A stretch of 64,000 nt of DNA from Ceratothoa steindachneri (lineage: Eukaryota > Arthropoda > Malacostraca > Isopoda > Cymothoidae), in contig OZ018329.1 in NCBI GenBank assembly GCA_963969495.1, forward strand, positions 149,852,502-149,916,501, written 5' to 3'. How positions within the stretch are numbered: position 1 is the first letter of the stretch; every line of letters begins with the position of its first letter. Below, one piece after another: positions 11,498 through 22,264 of this stretch. Under the pieces are notes generated by a model. The model saw nothing but the letters and a program-made list of their open reading frames with translations. It was not told where the DNA came from and ran no database searches. A program made the translations under genes and the position numbers.

Positions 11498-12380
11498 AAG
11501 TGTTACCAAACAACTTTCTATTTAATCTTTAGTATTTAGATCAACATAAATGAAAACAAAATGAGGCCAGCAAACTAATTCGCTCCAATCACCGCTAAAA
11601 GAGTTGATCTATCACTCTTAGAAAACCAAGGTGAACCTAACTCAAAATATAAGTAACCTTTACTGGTCCAGAACCCAAACCAATGTGTGCGAGGGAGTAA
11701 AACGGCCAATGTTCTCACTTATATTGGTTGGTTTGTTAAAAATTCAATTCTTAGGTTGCTACTTTTAATTTCTCATTCGTTGATACCGAATTATCGTGCA
11801 CCCGCTCTACCAAAGGTTAAAATTCACAAGGAAGTTTAACCTATATGTGGGACAGGAACCAGTCCTTGGTACCAGAGAAGGTACGAGGGTAGTACCGTGT
11901 TTGAGACACCAGGGAACTTCTTTTTTTTTCTTTTTTTTTTACTCCGCAGAAAAGTGAGAAATCTGTAAAGTGAAGATGGAACAAGCGAATGTGTGTCGGA
12001 AGCAGGCATTAGGGCCTGGAGGGCACACAAACCTCTAAAATATCATCTGATATCCCCTTACGGATGGAAAAGAAGATAAGGAAAATAAATATGAGGGGAC
12101 ACGAAGAGAGGATATGGACTAGCAGCCGGATCGGGGATGTACCGCGATCGTATGCCTGAAGGAGCCGGGAGCAGAGAGCGCTTATTGTTTTAACTTGGCC
12201 GTTTCTGCGAGGAACCGCGTCCCTTCCTCCCTCAAAGCCCCATGTGCTTACACGTCCAGGACTTCTTTTTCAAAGAAATATCAATGCTTTGCGATGGTAG
12301 GGAGAGAACCGCCACAATTCACATCTTTAAAGCAATTAACACTATGGGATTAACCCTATTTCGCAAGTCTGCAAGATTTT
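11498..12380. other. Unassigned DNA
   Basis: No gene is recognised. A short stretch near 12075-12100 (GATAAGGAAAATAAATATGA) closely resembles 52545-52570, a sequence inside a dispersed repeat described below. Poly-T/C tracts occur at about 11922-11940. Confidence 0.35.
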
Positions 12381-12384
12381 TGAG

Positions 12385-12850
12385 TATCTTAGTGGTAACA
12401 CATCCGCGGCAATGGCATGAATGCCTTCCACATGGTACCAATACTAGCCAGCACGTGCAGACTTAGGAAGTCTATCTAGGTTAAACATGAAGATAGTTGA
12501 TGTGGGTCAGACACTCGCTCAACCCTAACCGTGCCCTGGTTGGCCAGCTTTGCAGTAATAACCAATGAAATAGTCTACCAGTTCCTTTGTATACACGTTC
12601 TCTTCCACCGCCAGAGGAGAGGAAAATTTAGCTTCAGTATTAGTGTTCCCGCCCGCTTTTCTTTCAGGGCTGGCCACAGGTGGCAGACAGCATGCAAAAA
12701 GGCCAATGTTCGATAAAAGGAAGCCAAGCATTCAGTGATAAGGGTGCAGAAGAAGAAAACGACCTAAACTCATCGACTAATATAGAGAAGTCAGTCATTT
12801 CCTTGAATGTGGGGCCCAAACATTCATATTAAGGTGCAGGTCCTCATAAG
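12385..12850 (-). pseudogene. LINE family A, decayed ORF1 and endonuclease pieces (copy A2)
   Basis: Nucleotide matches to the better family A copies identify three blocks. 12405-12480 matches the ORF1 region just before its zinc knuckles. 12530-12605 matches a further ORF1 region (the VVYARKLVDY segment of the copy at 20578). 12660-12850 matches the segment between endonuclease and RT, including GACCTAAACTCNTCGACT. The blocks are shortened and shuffled, and no frame survives. Confidence 0.5.
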
Positions 12851-12879
12851 TGTGCCATTGAGTGTCCGGGGGTAAAATG

Positions 12880-13159
12880 TAAGGAGAAATTATGATTGAG
12901 CATATAATAAGGAGAACAGGAATTGCTAGGGGATGAACACGGGGGATTGAAGGTCGGTCGGTGGGGGTCAGGTACTTGAACTGGAACAGGTGGCCGAAAA
13001 AACAAGGAAAAGGCGGTGTAAGGTGTATCCCGGGTCTATGGTTCTGGAGAAAGTTTATGATTGTGTCGATATAGAAGCATTATAGAAAATACTAAGAATG
13101 TATGGATTGAGTGACAAACCATTGGGTGGTGTAAAGGACATGTTGAAAGTAGTAGTAGT
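12880..13159 (+). pseudogene. LINE RT fragment, possibly the family of LINE E
   Basis: The frame near 13030-13150 reads EKVYDCVDIEAL, stop, then KILRMYGLSDKPLGGVKDM. This is the first catalytic RT motif (xDxxKAYDxVD) with its downstream helix. The fragment stops at about 13160, where the poly(T) of an inserted minus-strand LINE A copy begins. It is too short to place in a clade. Confidence 0.5.
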
Positions 13160-14520
13160 ATTTTTTTTTCAATTCACCCATCTGGAGACTGCCTTCAAGG
13201 AAATAAGCAACCGTAATTAAAATTCTAGCCTAGTATAGGCTATTTTCAAATTCACAAAACCCCCCAAAAACGAAAAAAAAATCAAGAAGTAAGCGCGTTC
13301 TGGAGTCGGGGAGAGCCTCGCCTCACCCCGGGGAAGAAACGGGACCTACCTCTTCAAAAAGTGCACGAAATAGTCCCGAGTACAAAGGACAAGCGGTAGC
13401 GACCCCAATGGTCAGGTACTCGCAACGTCTGCAAAGATCACCCAGAGTGGGACATTCAGCGAGAATCTGCTGAACAGTCTGGGGAACAACGGAGATCGTC
13501 GCAATCAGGTTCCGGCGAGCGCTCCATCAAATGGGGGTGCGTCCAATTCAGAGACGACAGAAAGCAACTAGAAGCAATCGCGTGATTAGGGGTAGGTTCA
13601 TGGGAACAGTCGAGACGCAATAGCACGCAACTTTAAGTTACCCTCGAACGTCTCACATCTTCTTTGCCAAGCAGCCGGGAGGGCTCAGGGTATTCATGCC
13701 ATGTAATCGGTGTTAGGAAGGGTAAAACGCTTGGTCTGGTCACCCAGTCCTCGCGGAGTCTTTGGCGCGCTCATTGCCCGCAATTCTCACATGTCCAGGA
13801 ACCCAGCAGAAGATAATGTCCATAGCTCTGCCATGAAGACAGACGCAGCGCCCCACTGACTTCAAACAGATGAGATACGGCGTGGAAACCGACAACTCTA
13901 GGGACTTGAAGCCATCCATATACACTGGCACGGTTCCAGCGTGACACGAAGTGTGCTCCCAAAAGGCAGAACGCAATACTCTCGGCACTGTAGAAGCTTT
14001 GGGAAAGGAAGCGTGGCGACAAATAGTCAAAAGTGGTAACCTCCATGGTGGCGTCTTCGGCCCGAGAGCTAGAAGGAGTTTCCTAGCCCTAAACAAAAAG
14101 GGGCTTTGGGTATGACTGAAAGTCACGGAACGAACAAGTTCCATGGCGAATATGAGCATCCCAGGTGAGGCGTCAGTCAAATACAAGAAGTGGTGCGAAT
14201 CCAACACTTCCAGGCGAACCCCATTTAGAAACATGTCTGGGTCAGTGTGGAGCCGTGGATAGCGGCCAAGGAAAGCCGAGGCCTGTGCACTTCGGCATAG
14301 CGAGAGTGTGGTTCAATGACTTGGATTCGACGTTCCAGAGTTGGCATCTTCGCCGCGCCAAAAGAGATCGAAAGGTCGTCCACGTAGAGAGTAGCGAGAA
14401 CATCTTCCGGCAGCAACGAGGTTATGGCGTTGATGGTCAGGAAAAAGAGTGTGACAATGGGGACATCCTCCTCCTGCTCCAGTGGGCTAATCCCTAATCA
14501 CCCAGAGCGGTAGATCGCTT
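13160..14520 (-). pseudogene. LINE family A, 3' half with internal deletions (copy A3)
   Basis: On the minus strand this runs from the RT (GVRLEVLDSHHFLYL with a DASPGML block) through an RNase H remnant (VPVYMDGF, IIFCWVPGHVRIAGNERAK) to the C-terminal region. It ends in a 9-base poly(T) at 13160-13169, read as poly(A) on the element's strand. A decayed version of the family's 3' hairpin lies at about 13187-13215. Compared with the copy at 33298 it has several internal deletions and stop codons. It is inserted beside the RT fragment at 12880-13159. Confidence 0.75.
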
Positions 14521-14669
14521 TGGGAGGGGTGAATACGAGGGCCAGAAAGCAAGCAGAAGCCATTAGAGGCCGCTCCTCCCACCGGGTGGCCAGGCAGCCT
14601 ATTAACATGGCTGATCCATTTTAGGCTCGACGTAAAATTAATAGACAGTGAAAAGAGAGAGAGAGAGAG
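14521..14669. other. Short unassigned spacer with (GA)n
   Basis: Unrecognised sequence followed by a (GA)n run at about 14655-14670, before the dispersed repeat R. Confidence 0.4.
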
Positions 14670-14743
14670 AGTGTATGCGAGGAAGGCGAGGGTAGGGTGT
14701 GGGGTAGGTTGTTAAAACCCACCACCCCAAACCTGAGCTCAGG
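14670..14743 (+). repeat. Dispersed repeat R, left part of a split copy
   Basis: The stretch with GTTAAAACCCACCACCCCA and GAGCTCAGG matches 42510-42545, where it is continuous with the rest of R. Here R is broken after GAGCTCAGG (14735-14743) by a LINE A copy. It resumes at 21833 with the same nine bases, which are therefore the target-site duplication. Confidence 0.65.
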
Positions 14744-14772
14744 TTTTTTTGGTTTTTTTTAGGAGTCCATAT

Positions 14773-14801
14773 GGCGAGTGCCTACTTGGGCATAAGTCGC
14801 C
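14773..14801 (-). repeat. LINE A 3' terminal hairpin (copy A4)
   Basis: This segment can pair GGCGA with TCGCC around a loop containing GCCTACTTGGGC. It lies about 12 nt inside the poly(A)-like tail. The same structure is at 33061-33089 (perfect 7 bp stem). A close relative lies at the opposite end of this element (21799-21827). It may be the signal that the LINE reverse transcriptase recognises, as inferred for 3' stem-loops of other LINEs. Confidence 0.55.
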
Positions 14802-14849
14802 GTACTCAAAACAGCCTACTACTAGGCAACCTATAACGATAAAAAACGA

Positions 14850-16274
14850 AGGCAAAAAATCAACAATAAAAAAAGCAAAAGAAAAAGGTCAACAAGTAGG
14901 AAGTGCGCTCCGCCGTCAGAGGTAGGCCAGCCTCCTCCAGACGCAGGAAAATGCGACCTACAAAAAAAACCCAGTCAAATAAAGTGGAGGCCAGCCTTCT
15001 CAAAAAAGTCGTATAGTCCACAGGGCTGTGTGTACGAACCCCGCTCGTTCCTCTACCGGGACAGGTAGCGTGCGCAAAGATCACCCAGAGTGGGACATTC
15101 AACAAGAATATGCCGAACAGTCTGGGGGACAAAGCAGTCGTCACAATCAGGCGCAGGTGAGAGCTCCATAAATAGGGCGGTGCGTCATGCGTGTGTCCAA
15201 TTCGGAGACGACAGAAAGCAGCCTGAAGCTTTCGCGGCGGAGGGGATGGGGTCCATGGGGACAGTCGCGGCGCAATGGAACGTAACTTTAAGGTACCATC
15301 GACCGTCTCCCATCTTCTTCGCCAAGGCGCCCGGTGTGAGGAAGAGCGAAACGCTGGTCCGGTCGCAGAGTCGTTGCGAACTCTTTGGCGCCCTCATTCG
15401 CCGCAATTCCTACATGTCCAGGAACCCAGCAGAAGATAATCTCGACATCTGCCCGGCTCGCCATAACCGTGGCGTCACGGAAATCGTGAACCAAGGGATA
15501 CGGAGAGATCACAATCCCCGAGAGCACTCAGGGCGCTTTGTGAGTCGCTATAAATCACAATCTAGTCTACGAAGTGGACACGTCGCGTTATCTCCCGTAC
15601 CGAGCGGTGTATTGATACCAGCTCGGCCGTGGTAGAGCCCCGCTGACTTCAAACAGAGGGGATACGGCGTGGAAACCGACCTCCTCTTGGGACTTGGAGC
15701 CATCCGTATACACTGGCACGGTTCCAGCCAGAGACGAAGTATGCTCCAAAAAGGTCGAAGGCAATGCTCCCGGCGCTGTACAAGCTTTGGGAGCAGAGGC
15801 GTGGAGACAAATAGTCAAAGGTAATACCCTAAATGGTGGTGTCCCGGGCACAACCAGGTGCGCCACCTGGCCTAGAGAGCTATACCAAGCTCTCGAAGGA
15901 GTTGGCTCTAAACTCAAAGGGCTTATGGTATTACTGGGGATGCACCGAGAGCTGTGGCGACTGAGGGAGGTGCCGGGTTCGCTCGCGCCTACAGGAGAAT
16001 AATGCACTGTGCACGGCGCAGAGTGAGTGACATCTCCTCAGCATCTACAAGTAGGCTCTCAATGGGGGACGTGCTGAAGGCACCGGTCGCCAGGCGAAAG
16101 CCGGTGTGGTGGATCGAGTCCACCTTCCGCAATACACGTTCGGTTGTGGATGCATATAACTCGCATCTATAGTCGAGCTTCAAACGAACAAAGGATCGAT
16201 AAAAAAGTAATGCAGTAGCCCTATCAGCGCCTCAGGCGTTGAACGTCACGGAACCAAGAATATCCATGGCGCGG
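14850..16274 (-). pseudogene. LINE A4 ORF2, RT C-terminal part and RNase H
   Basis: The minus-strand frames encode the end of the RT (KLDYRCELYASTTERVLRKV, SIHHTGFRLATGAFSTSPIE), a shortened RNase H with VPVYTDGSKSQE and IIFCWVPGHVGIAANEGAK, and the 3' Cys/His region. It is broken into at least five frames. It joins exactly to the RT part at 17531 once the insertion 16275-17530 is removed, since both sides carry CGCGG of the codons near MDIL. Confidence 0.75.
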
Positions 16275-17530
16275 TGTGGAAGCATCAAACTCAATACGCA
16301 ATTATCACACATAATTTCTCTGGTCAAGACAGATCAACGCAGCTGTGTTTAATTTGGGGTGCTTTATCACCGTCTTCTCTCCAGTTTGATAACGCTATCC
16401 CGCTTCCTGGTGGCAGCCGTGTCCATCTTCCCCCTCTTGGGCTAGAAGGGAATCTCTCTGAATTCCCTTCGCCTCGTTGATACCCAAGATTATCAAGGTT
16501 CATGTTTGCTTAACCCGCGTCCGATATCCCTTGGGAATCTCGCTTAATTCCCTTCGTATCGTCGATACCCGAAATTATCAAGGTCCATATTTGCTTAAGC
16601 CGTGTCCGGTATTCCCTTGGGAGGCCATCGTGCGCGAGGCCCTCTCTCGACCATGGTTGTGGCTCCTATTTAAGGTGATGTCTGCAAATCCTCGGCAGAT
16701 AGAGAGAACCCGAGCTTCTTGCCGTCCAGACCTTAGTATCTGTCTGGCGTGAAGTGATCCCCTCGCCCTTGTGATCTCGTCAGCAGATCGTCTTCTTGTA
16801 ATCCGCCCTGATCAGAGGAAGATTACGGAAACCCGTTTATACCCTTACCCTGGAAGATTGTCCTGAGTTTCTCTTGTCTTACTACATTGAGTGAAAATTC
16901 CTGTCGTCCGCAGACGAATCTCGATTTCGTGATTACTTCTCCCTGGAGCCGAGGTAATCTCAACCCCCTTCGGAGTCTCTCTGGACGCCTTCGCATCGAG
17001 ACCACATCGACGAAGACCTGGCCAATGGTCTTCCACATCCCCAGTTCATCCTCCAGGAGTAACCAGGAGTCCTTTCCTCGTAAGTCCCACCTCTTCCTTC
17101 CCAGTCCTAAGAAGAATTCCCCATTTGGTGTAACGCCAATAGACTTGCTACATCTTTGATTCAATCCAACTTATTGGATCATTTATATATTTTCACGGAC
17201 CTAGTTTCCTCAATTTTTGCCTGTCATAATATTCTTTTGTCGTACTGATTATTATTTAGATTTCAATATTGATCTGTGCTCTTGTTCTTATTAATCGTAT
17301 GAAAGTTTATTGTTGTAGGGGTGTTTATCTTTCGAATAACCCTTGAGACGAACCCGGGAAACGTATTCCCTTTTAGAGAGCAAACCAATAATATCGCACT
17401 CTAAGTAGAAGGTCCTTACCTTTTTTGTTCAATTAAATTGTACCCGAGAGCAGCTCCGATAGTGGTTGTCTTGCATACAGTAATGTGTACGTTTAGAGAC
17501 TTTTTGGTCACACGCCTTCGTCCCTCGAAA
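16275..17530. mobile_element. 1.26 kb insertion, probably a solo LTR
   Basis: The block interrupts LINE A4 cleanly. CGCGG at 16270-16274 is repeated at 17531-17535, a 5 bp target-site duplication as made by LTR-retrotransposon integrases. It begins TGTGGAAGC. The other end reads CCTCGAAA and not the usual CA, which weakens the LTR call. There is no long open frame. A ~85 bp unit is tandemly duplicated at about 16436-16620 (CCTCGTTGATACCC / ATCGTCGATACCC with ATTATCAAGGT), as enhancers in an LTR U3 can be. A TATA-like CTATTTAAGG lies at about 16666. Confidence 0.45.
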
Positions 17531-17535
17531 CGCGG

Positions 17536-18720
17536 GTACAAGAGACCCTAAGGCTGCAAATATGAGCCTCCCAGGTGAGCCGTCGGTCAAATACAAGACC
17601 AAAGAAACAGTGCGAATCCACCACATTAAGGCGAACCCCATTTAGAAATAAGTCTGGGTCAGGGTGGAGCCGTGGATAGCGGCAGAAAAGCACCATCTTT
17701 GTCTTGGCCAAGGAAAACTGAAGCCTGTGCGCTTCGGCATAGCGAGAGATGCGATTCAATGCCTGTTGGATTCGACGTCCCAGAGCTGGCATCTGCGCAG
17801 CGCCAAAAGAGATCGAAAGGTCGTCCACGTAGAGCGTAGCGAGAACATCTTCCGGCAGCACCGAGGTGATGCCGTTGATGCTCAGAGCAAAGAGTGTGAT
17901 ATTGAGGGCACTTTCCTGCGGGACACCCTCTTTCTGCTCAATTGGGCCGGGGAGGGCACCCTCTACCCCTACCCGTGCGCGGAATCGACGATCTAGCGAA
18001 AATTCAGATATAAACATTGGGAGGCGTCCCCTCGTCCCCATCGTGTGGAGTCTCCATGATACTGTATCGCCATGCGGTATTATGGGCCTTCTCCAGATCG
18101 AAAAACACCGTGGCGCAATGCTGTCTACAAAGGAAGGCCTTGCGGAAGGCCTTGCGGAAGGCAGAAGACAGATGGCCTCCGATAGCCAGGGAAAAAAGCT
18201 AATCTAACATTTACGAATTTCTCCATCAACTTGCACACGCAGGAGGTTAGAGAGATTGGGCGGAAACCGGCCGTGGTAGAGTGATATCTCCCCGGTTTGC
18301 GAAAAGCGAGCACAGTAGCGATTCGTCAGGAATCTGGGAGGATACCCTATACCCAGATCCTGCTGAATAAATCTAACAGAAATGTGTCGAAGCCTGGCGT
18401 ACGGGACATTGTCTGGACCATGGGCAGTGTGCGCGCGGGAAGCGAGAGCGAAACGCAACTCACTCAAGAGTAAATTTGTAGTTGTCGTTGAAGGGTTCTC
18501 CGCTTCTAGAGGTAAAGTCCAGTCGGCGGTCTTCCGCGACATCACGACGCGCATTGAATGCTGGCGGAGCAGCATCTTGGCTAGAGAATGCGGAGAAAGC
18601 AGGCGCGAAGGATTCCGCCACAGACGCGGTGTCCGAGATTGCGTTTGCATTCTCCTGGAGAACGGGAGGGGAAGCCATGCGAAAACTTGCCCCGAATCCT
18701 TTTGACTCGCTTCCACACCT
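17536..18720 (-). pseudogene. LINE A4 ORF2, RT N-terminal and catalytic part
   Basis: The minus-strand frame at 18041-17508 contains FALSINGITSVLPEDVLATL followed by YVDDLSISFG, the catalytic YxDD motif. The stretch to 18313 has the LRxISLTSCVCKLMEKFVN segment, and 18716-18204 carries the linker between endonuclease and RT. Frameshifts and a short CTTGCGGAAGG tandem duplication near 18139-18160 break it. The product would be the reverse transcriptase of an I-group LINE. Confidence 0.7.
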
Positions 18721-19690
18721 CTGCTAGAGGAGTCTTCCCGTTAAGTGAAGAAACGAAAGCCCGCCAAGAAGAGCGGCGGGCATGCTTCGAAATATACGGT
18801 AACCTAGCCCTAGCCCGACAAAATTCACCGACTCGTTCGGACGGCGCTTATATGGAATGTAGGCATAACGCTTCTGTTTGAGGGCCGTCTCACACACGGC
18901 AGTGGTCTGCGTGCAAAACGGCCAGAAGTTCTAGTAATAGTAGTCAGGCCCACGGCCTAATCAACCGACCTAAACTCCTCGACTGAGATAGAGAAATCAG
19001 TCATTTCCTGAAATGCGGACCATCGTGCACGGGCCAAGCACCACCGGGGCAGGCTCTCGGGCGGTAGCAGCCCAGAAAATGTTATTTTAATGGGAAAGTG
19101 ATCACTATCATGGGGGTCATCGACCACCCTCACCCCAAATTAGGCTGTGCATCCAGAGTGCACAAAAATAGATCCGAGGCAGAAAATGAAGTGGTTCTCG
19201 GACAGTGATGCGTAAACTCATCCACATTTAGGACACCTAACTCCAGGTCGGAAAGGACTTGACCCAGGGGGATTAATCGAGTAATCTCCCCAGAAGGGGT
19301 GTTTACCGTTCAGATCTCCGAGCAACAGAAAGGGCCTCGGCAACCGTGCCACGGAGCGGCAAAAGTCCTCTGCGTCGAAGTCGGCTGACAGTGGAATATA
19401 CGCAGAAATAACAGTATACCTCCTATCCAGGTGCAGCTGCACAGTTACTGACTGAAAGGAGCTATCTAAAGCGAAGAGAAGAACGGAGTCATTACGACGG
19501 GTGTAAATGGCGCATCCCCCTTGCCGGTCCCCATCCCGTGGTGGTGAGGTGGTAAACCCCCTATACCCCAGGAGTGTAGGCAAGGGGCACGCGCCTAGCA
19601 TGGTCTCCTGCAAAAAGATAGCTAGCGGGGAACGGGAAGAGACGAGCCTCCGCACTCCAAGTTGGCTCGGAGTCAACGGCAATTCCATTG
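18721..19690 (-). pseudogene. LINE A4 ORF2, endonuclease
   Basis: The frame 19688-19218 shows SRSPLAIFLQETMLGACPLP, CAIYTRRNDSVLLF, and PFLLLGDLNGKHPFWGDY. These are the glutamate and GDLN motifs of the APE-type endonuclease that nicks target DNA. It is interrupted after the GDLN region. The rest is recognisable to about 18760 only by comparison with the copy at 35689-37119. Confidence 0.7.
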
Positions 19691-19839
19691 AAGGAATATG
19701 CCCTCCAGGCCTAGCTCGGAGGAGATGCGGGGGCCCTCTTCGAAGAGAAGACCCTCACATGAATGGCCATACGGTACGCTTCCCGGAGGAAAAACTCAGG
19801 GCGCCATTTGTCAGACAATGCGCTGTCGCCTTCGAGGAC

Positions 19840-21560
19840 TTACTGGGGGGGGGTTTGGCTCGCCATGCGAGTCTTTTCGTCCCTCTTTTGGAGGACCCAC
19901 CGTTTCTGAGCCACCCAGCTTACCATTAGGTGTGGGCGAAGGAACCGAAGCTCCTTTAGTGCACTCCATATCTCGGGGAGAGGCTTTAGGAACCAAGATG
20001 GCCTTACGACCAACTTCGGGGGTGTTGCCTCTTGCGAGTCTAACGACTCGGTGGAGGTGCGCGACCATTTCGCGTTACAGAAACGGTCACGCTGGGGAGT
20101 CCTGGTTTTAGCTGGGGTTGGGTATGAACCCTTTGTGCCGCCAGCTCTACCAGGGGATCGCACGAGATAGGTAGAAGCCCGAGAAGGGTTCCGAATGGGC
20201 ACGGAAACGACCGTGCTCGTAGGCCTGGATGGGCAAGGAGCATAGGGTGTCTTTTTCGATATTGAGGCATAGGATGTCCAGGGCAGCGCCGGGCGCGCCC
20301 GGACCAAGTCCTTAGCCTCGCGAAATGAGAGACGATCCTGAGCCTGAAGGGCCAAGATTTCCTTCTCAAGGAGATACACACCACATTGCTTCGAAGAAGC
20401 GGGGTGCGGCACTCCGCAATTGACACACTTGGCCACACACGATTTGGACTTATCGTGTGCAGCCTTGGAGCAACCCACACAGACGGGGTAAGCCCGACTT
20501 TGCACGTCTACAGGAGCGATTAGTATGGCCGAAGCGGTGGTAGTAGTAGCACCTCCGTGGCAGTGGCTCGAATGCCTTCACGCGGTAGCGATACCAACCG
20601 GCACGCACCGACTCAGGTGTCTTGTCACAGTCGAACCTAACGAAGAGTGTAGGGGTGGGTCTTGAGGCCACCCCCCCTGTTTTCTCATCATACGTTCGAC
20701 CTTGATAGCCCCATGGTCAGCCAGCTCTAAGGTGATGTCATCAATGGAGTAGTCTACGAGTTTCCTCGCATAAACTACTCCTTTCACAAAGTTCATGGTA
20801 GAGTGCAGCGTCACACTCACAGGCGTGCCATCAAGTGTCCGAAGGGCACTAATCATAGCAGCCTCAGAGGGATTCGACGCATTTGCCACAAGGCTACCGT
20901 CCGAGAAACGTGTCACCTTTGGCTCTCTACCAATCAATCTAAATAAGGCTCTCCTCTGAAGGATCATGTTGCCCTTAGTCAACATGCTGCCATCAGTGGA
21001 GCGAATTATAAGGAAGCGTTTGAAGCCAGCGGGCTCGAAAACGCCAGGTAACCTCTTGAATGATGGGCCCCGACGAAATCGAGGCTCCGCTCTTCGCACT
21101 TTTGGCTTTGGTCAGGGACTTCCCTCCCAGGAAAGCACCGGGGCCGCACGTGCTGATCTTCGTTAGTCGCTTGCCGCAACGGCAGCGCACCCGTCCATCC
21201 CATGGCTCCCACGGAGGGAGAGGAGCCCTTAGGGTCCTCTTTTCTTTTTAGGTGAGGAGTGTGGGGAATGAACTCGCTTCTCTCCTCCACCGGTAGGAGC
21301 CACTAGGCCAGATAGACACCGGCCTCGGCAAGATCCTTCTTTGAAATGAATAAGGTCTTGGTTGTCACAGGGGCACCAGCAGGGGCAGGAGGAGATCCCT
21401 CCGCTCCTAGTGAGGCCTCGAGGACCCGAGCCATCTGAAGAGCTCGTATAGGGGAGGATTTAGGTTCTGTTCTTGGCACTGAACCCAGCTTCGACCCCAT
21501 GGCAGATCCTACCGTTTGGCTCTGGGTAACCTCAGGGACCATGTCATCTCAGGACGGAGC
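19840..21560 (-). pseudogene. LINE A4 ORF1 (gag-like, zinc knuckles)
   Basis: The frames 21542-21303, 21099-20578 and 20671-19840 together encode the ORF1 protein, an RNA-binding chaperone in I-group LINEs. The middle part has FKRFLIIRSTDGSMLTKGN. The C-terminal part has three zinc-knuckle-like motifs: CYYYHRFGHTNRSC, CVGCSKAAHDKSKSC and CVNCGVPHPASSKQC. A frameshift near 20650 separates the first knuckle from the others. The start is uncertain. A run of eleven C at about 21571 lies upstream. Confidence 0.7.
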
Positions 21561-21798
21561 CTTCATGTGCCCCCCCCCCCAAAGACATCACAGATCCCAT
21601 TCAAGGAGCCTTTTGTCATGTCTTCTTGGGCCGGCATCCGTCGGGAAAGAGAGGGGGGCACGTATAGTGACCCCCTGTAAACTTGCTATCCGCGCCAGCA
21701 AGTTTAGAGGTTACGGGCCGACAGGCCATGTCATCTCTCACTCCCCTAAGGGGCTTGGCCCTATTGAGCCGCTGGCGTGCTTTCTTAGGAGCCCATCT

Positions 21799-21827
21799 GG
21801 CGATTGCCTACTTGGGGCATAAGTCAC
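21799..21827 (-). repeat. Copy of the LINE A 3' hairpin motif at the 5' end of copy A4
   Basis: The stretch GCCTACTTGGGGCATAAGT with its flanks (down to CTCCTAAGAAAG on the element's strand) matches the 3' terminal motif at 14773-14801 in the same orientation. It lies within 6 bp of the 9 bp target-site duplication, inside the element. The element therefore seems to have ~45 bp direct repeats at its ends, or is the remnant of two head-to-tail copies. Confidence 0.6.
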
Positions 21828-21832
21828 ATTCA

Positions 21833-22110
21833 GAGCTCAGGGGTGAGGGGGCATTTTCCCCTCCCTCACTCAGCCCTGATCCGAGTTGGTTGGGTGAGAA
21901 GAAGCTGGTCAGCATCTACCCTGTGAAATTAAAGGCCGACCAGAGAAAGTTGTGAGGGAAGTTGTATGGAAAGAGAGGAGGCAGGGTGAGAAGACAGGAT
22001 GTCAGAAAGAAGAAGAGGCTAAGCTGGGTCCGGAGGAGGCACCGAGTCCCGTCAGCATAGTGACCGGGAAAGCAAATTGCCGTGCACCTTACGGGGGATC
22101 AGGGGGAGGG
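21833..22110 (+). repeat. Dispersed repeat R, right part of the split copy
   Basis: This continues from 14743 after removal of LINE A4. Landmarks shared with 42540-42790 include GAGCTCAGGGGTGAG, CAGCCCTGATC, GACCAGAGAAAGTTGTGAG and AGAAAGAAGAAGAGGCTAAG. It ends near a C-run and (CA)n at about 22121-22147. It is non-coding. Confidence 0.65.
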
Positions 22111-22145
22111 GGCGTTGTCGACCCCCCCCCCCCACACACACAAAC

Positions 22146-22262
22146 ACACCCATTCAGGGATGGCTGGGTGAGAGGAAGCTGATCGGTCTCTAGCCTGCCA
22201 AATTAGAGGCAAACCAGAGAAAGTTGTGGAAGAAGTTGTAGGAAAAGTGAGGAAGCAGGGGC
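22146..22262 (+). repeat. Dispersed repeat R, partial second copy
   Basis: It repeats GGTGAGAGGAAGCTGNTCGGT and ACCAGAGAAAGTTGTG from the neighbouring copy, then stops where LINE A sequence begins. Confidence 0.6.
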
Positions 22263-22264
22263 CG

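Larger units (their letters stand above)
14744..21832 (-). mobile_element. Near full-length LINE family A (copy A4)
   Basis: Read on the minus strand, the element starts at 21832 and runs through ORF1 (about 21560-19840), endonuclease, RT and RNase H to a poly(A)-like tail at 14760-14744. It is flanked by GAGCTCAGG on both sides (14735-14743 and 21833-21841), a 9 bp target-site duplication in repeat R. It is interrupted at 16275-17530 by another insertion. Without that insertion it is about 5.8 kb. Both ORFs carry many shifts and stops. An ORF1 with zinc knuckles followed by endonuclease, RT and RNase H is the organisation of the I group of non-LTR retrotransposons. I do not assign it further. 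Confidence 0.75.

Noticed and set aside
21833..22110. 5' UTR or promoter of LINE A4
   Set aside because: The sequence continues from 14743 once A4 is removed, and in other places it occurs without LINE A in this orientation. It is the target repeat R.
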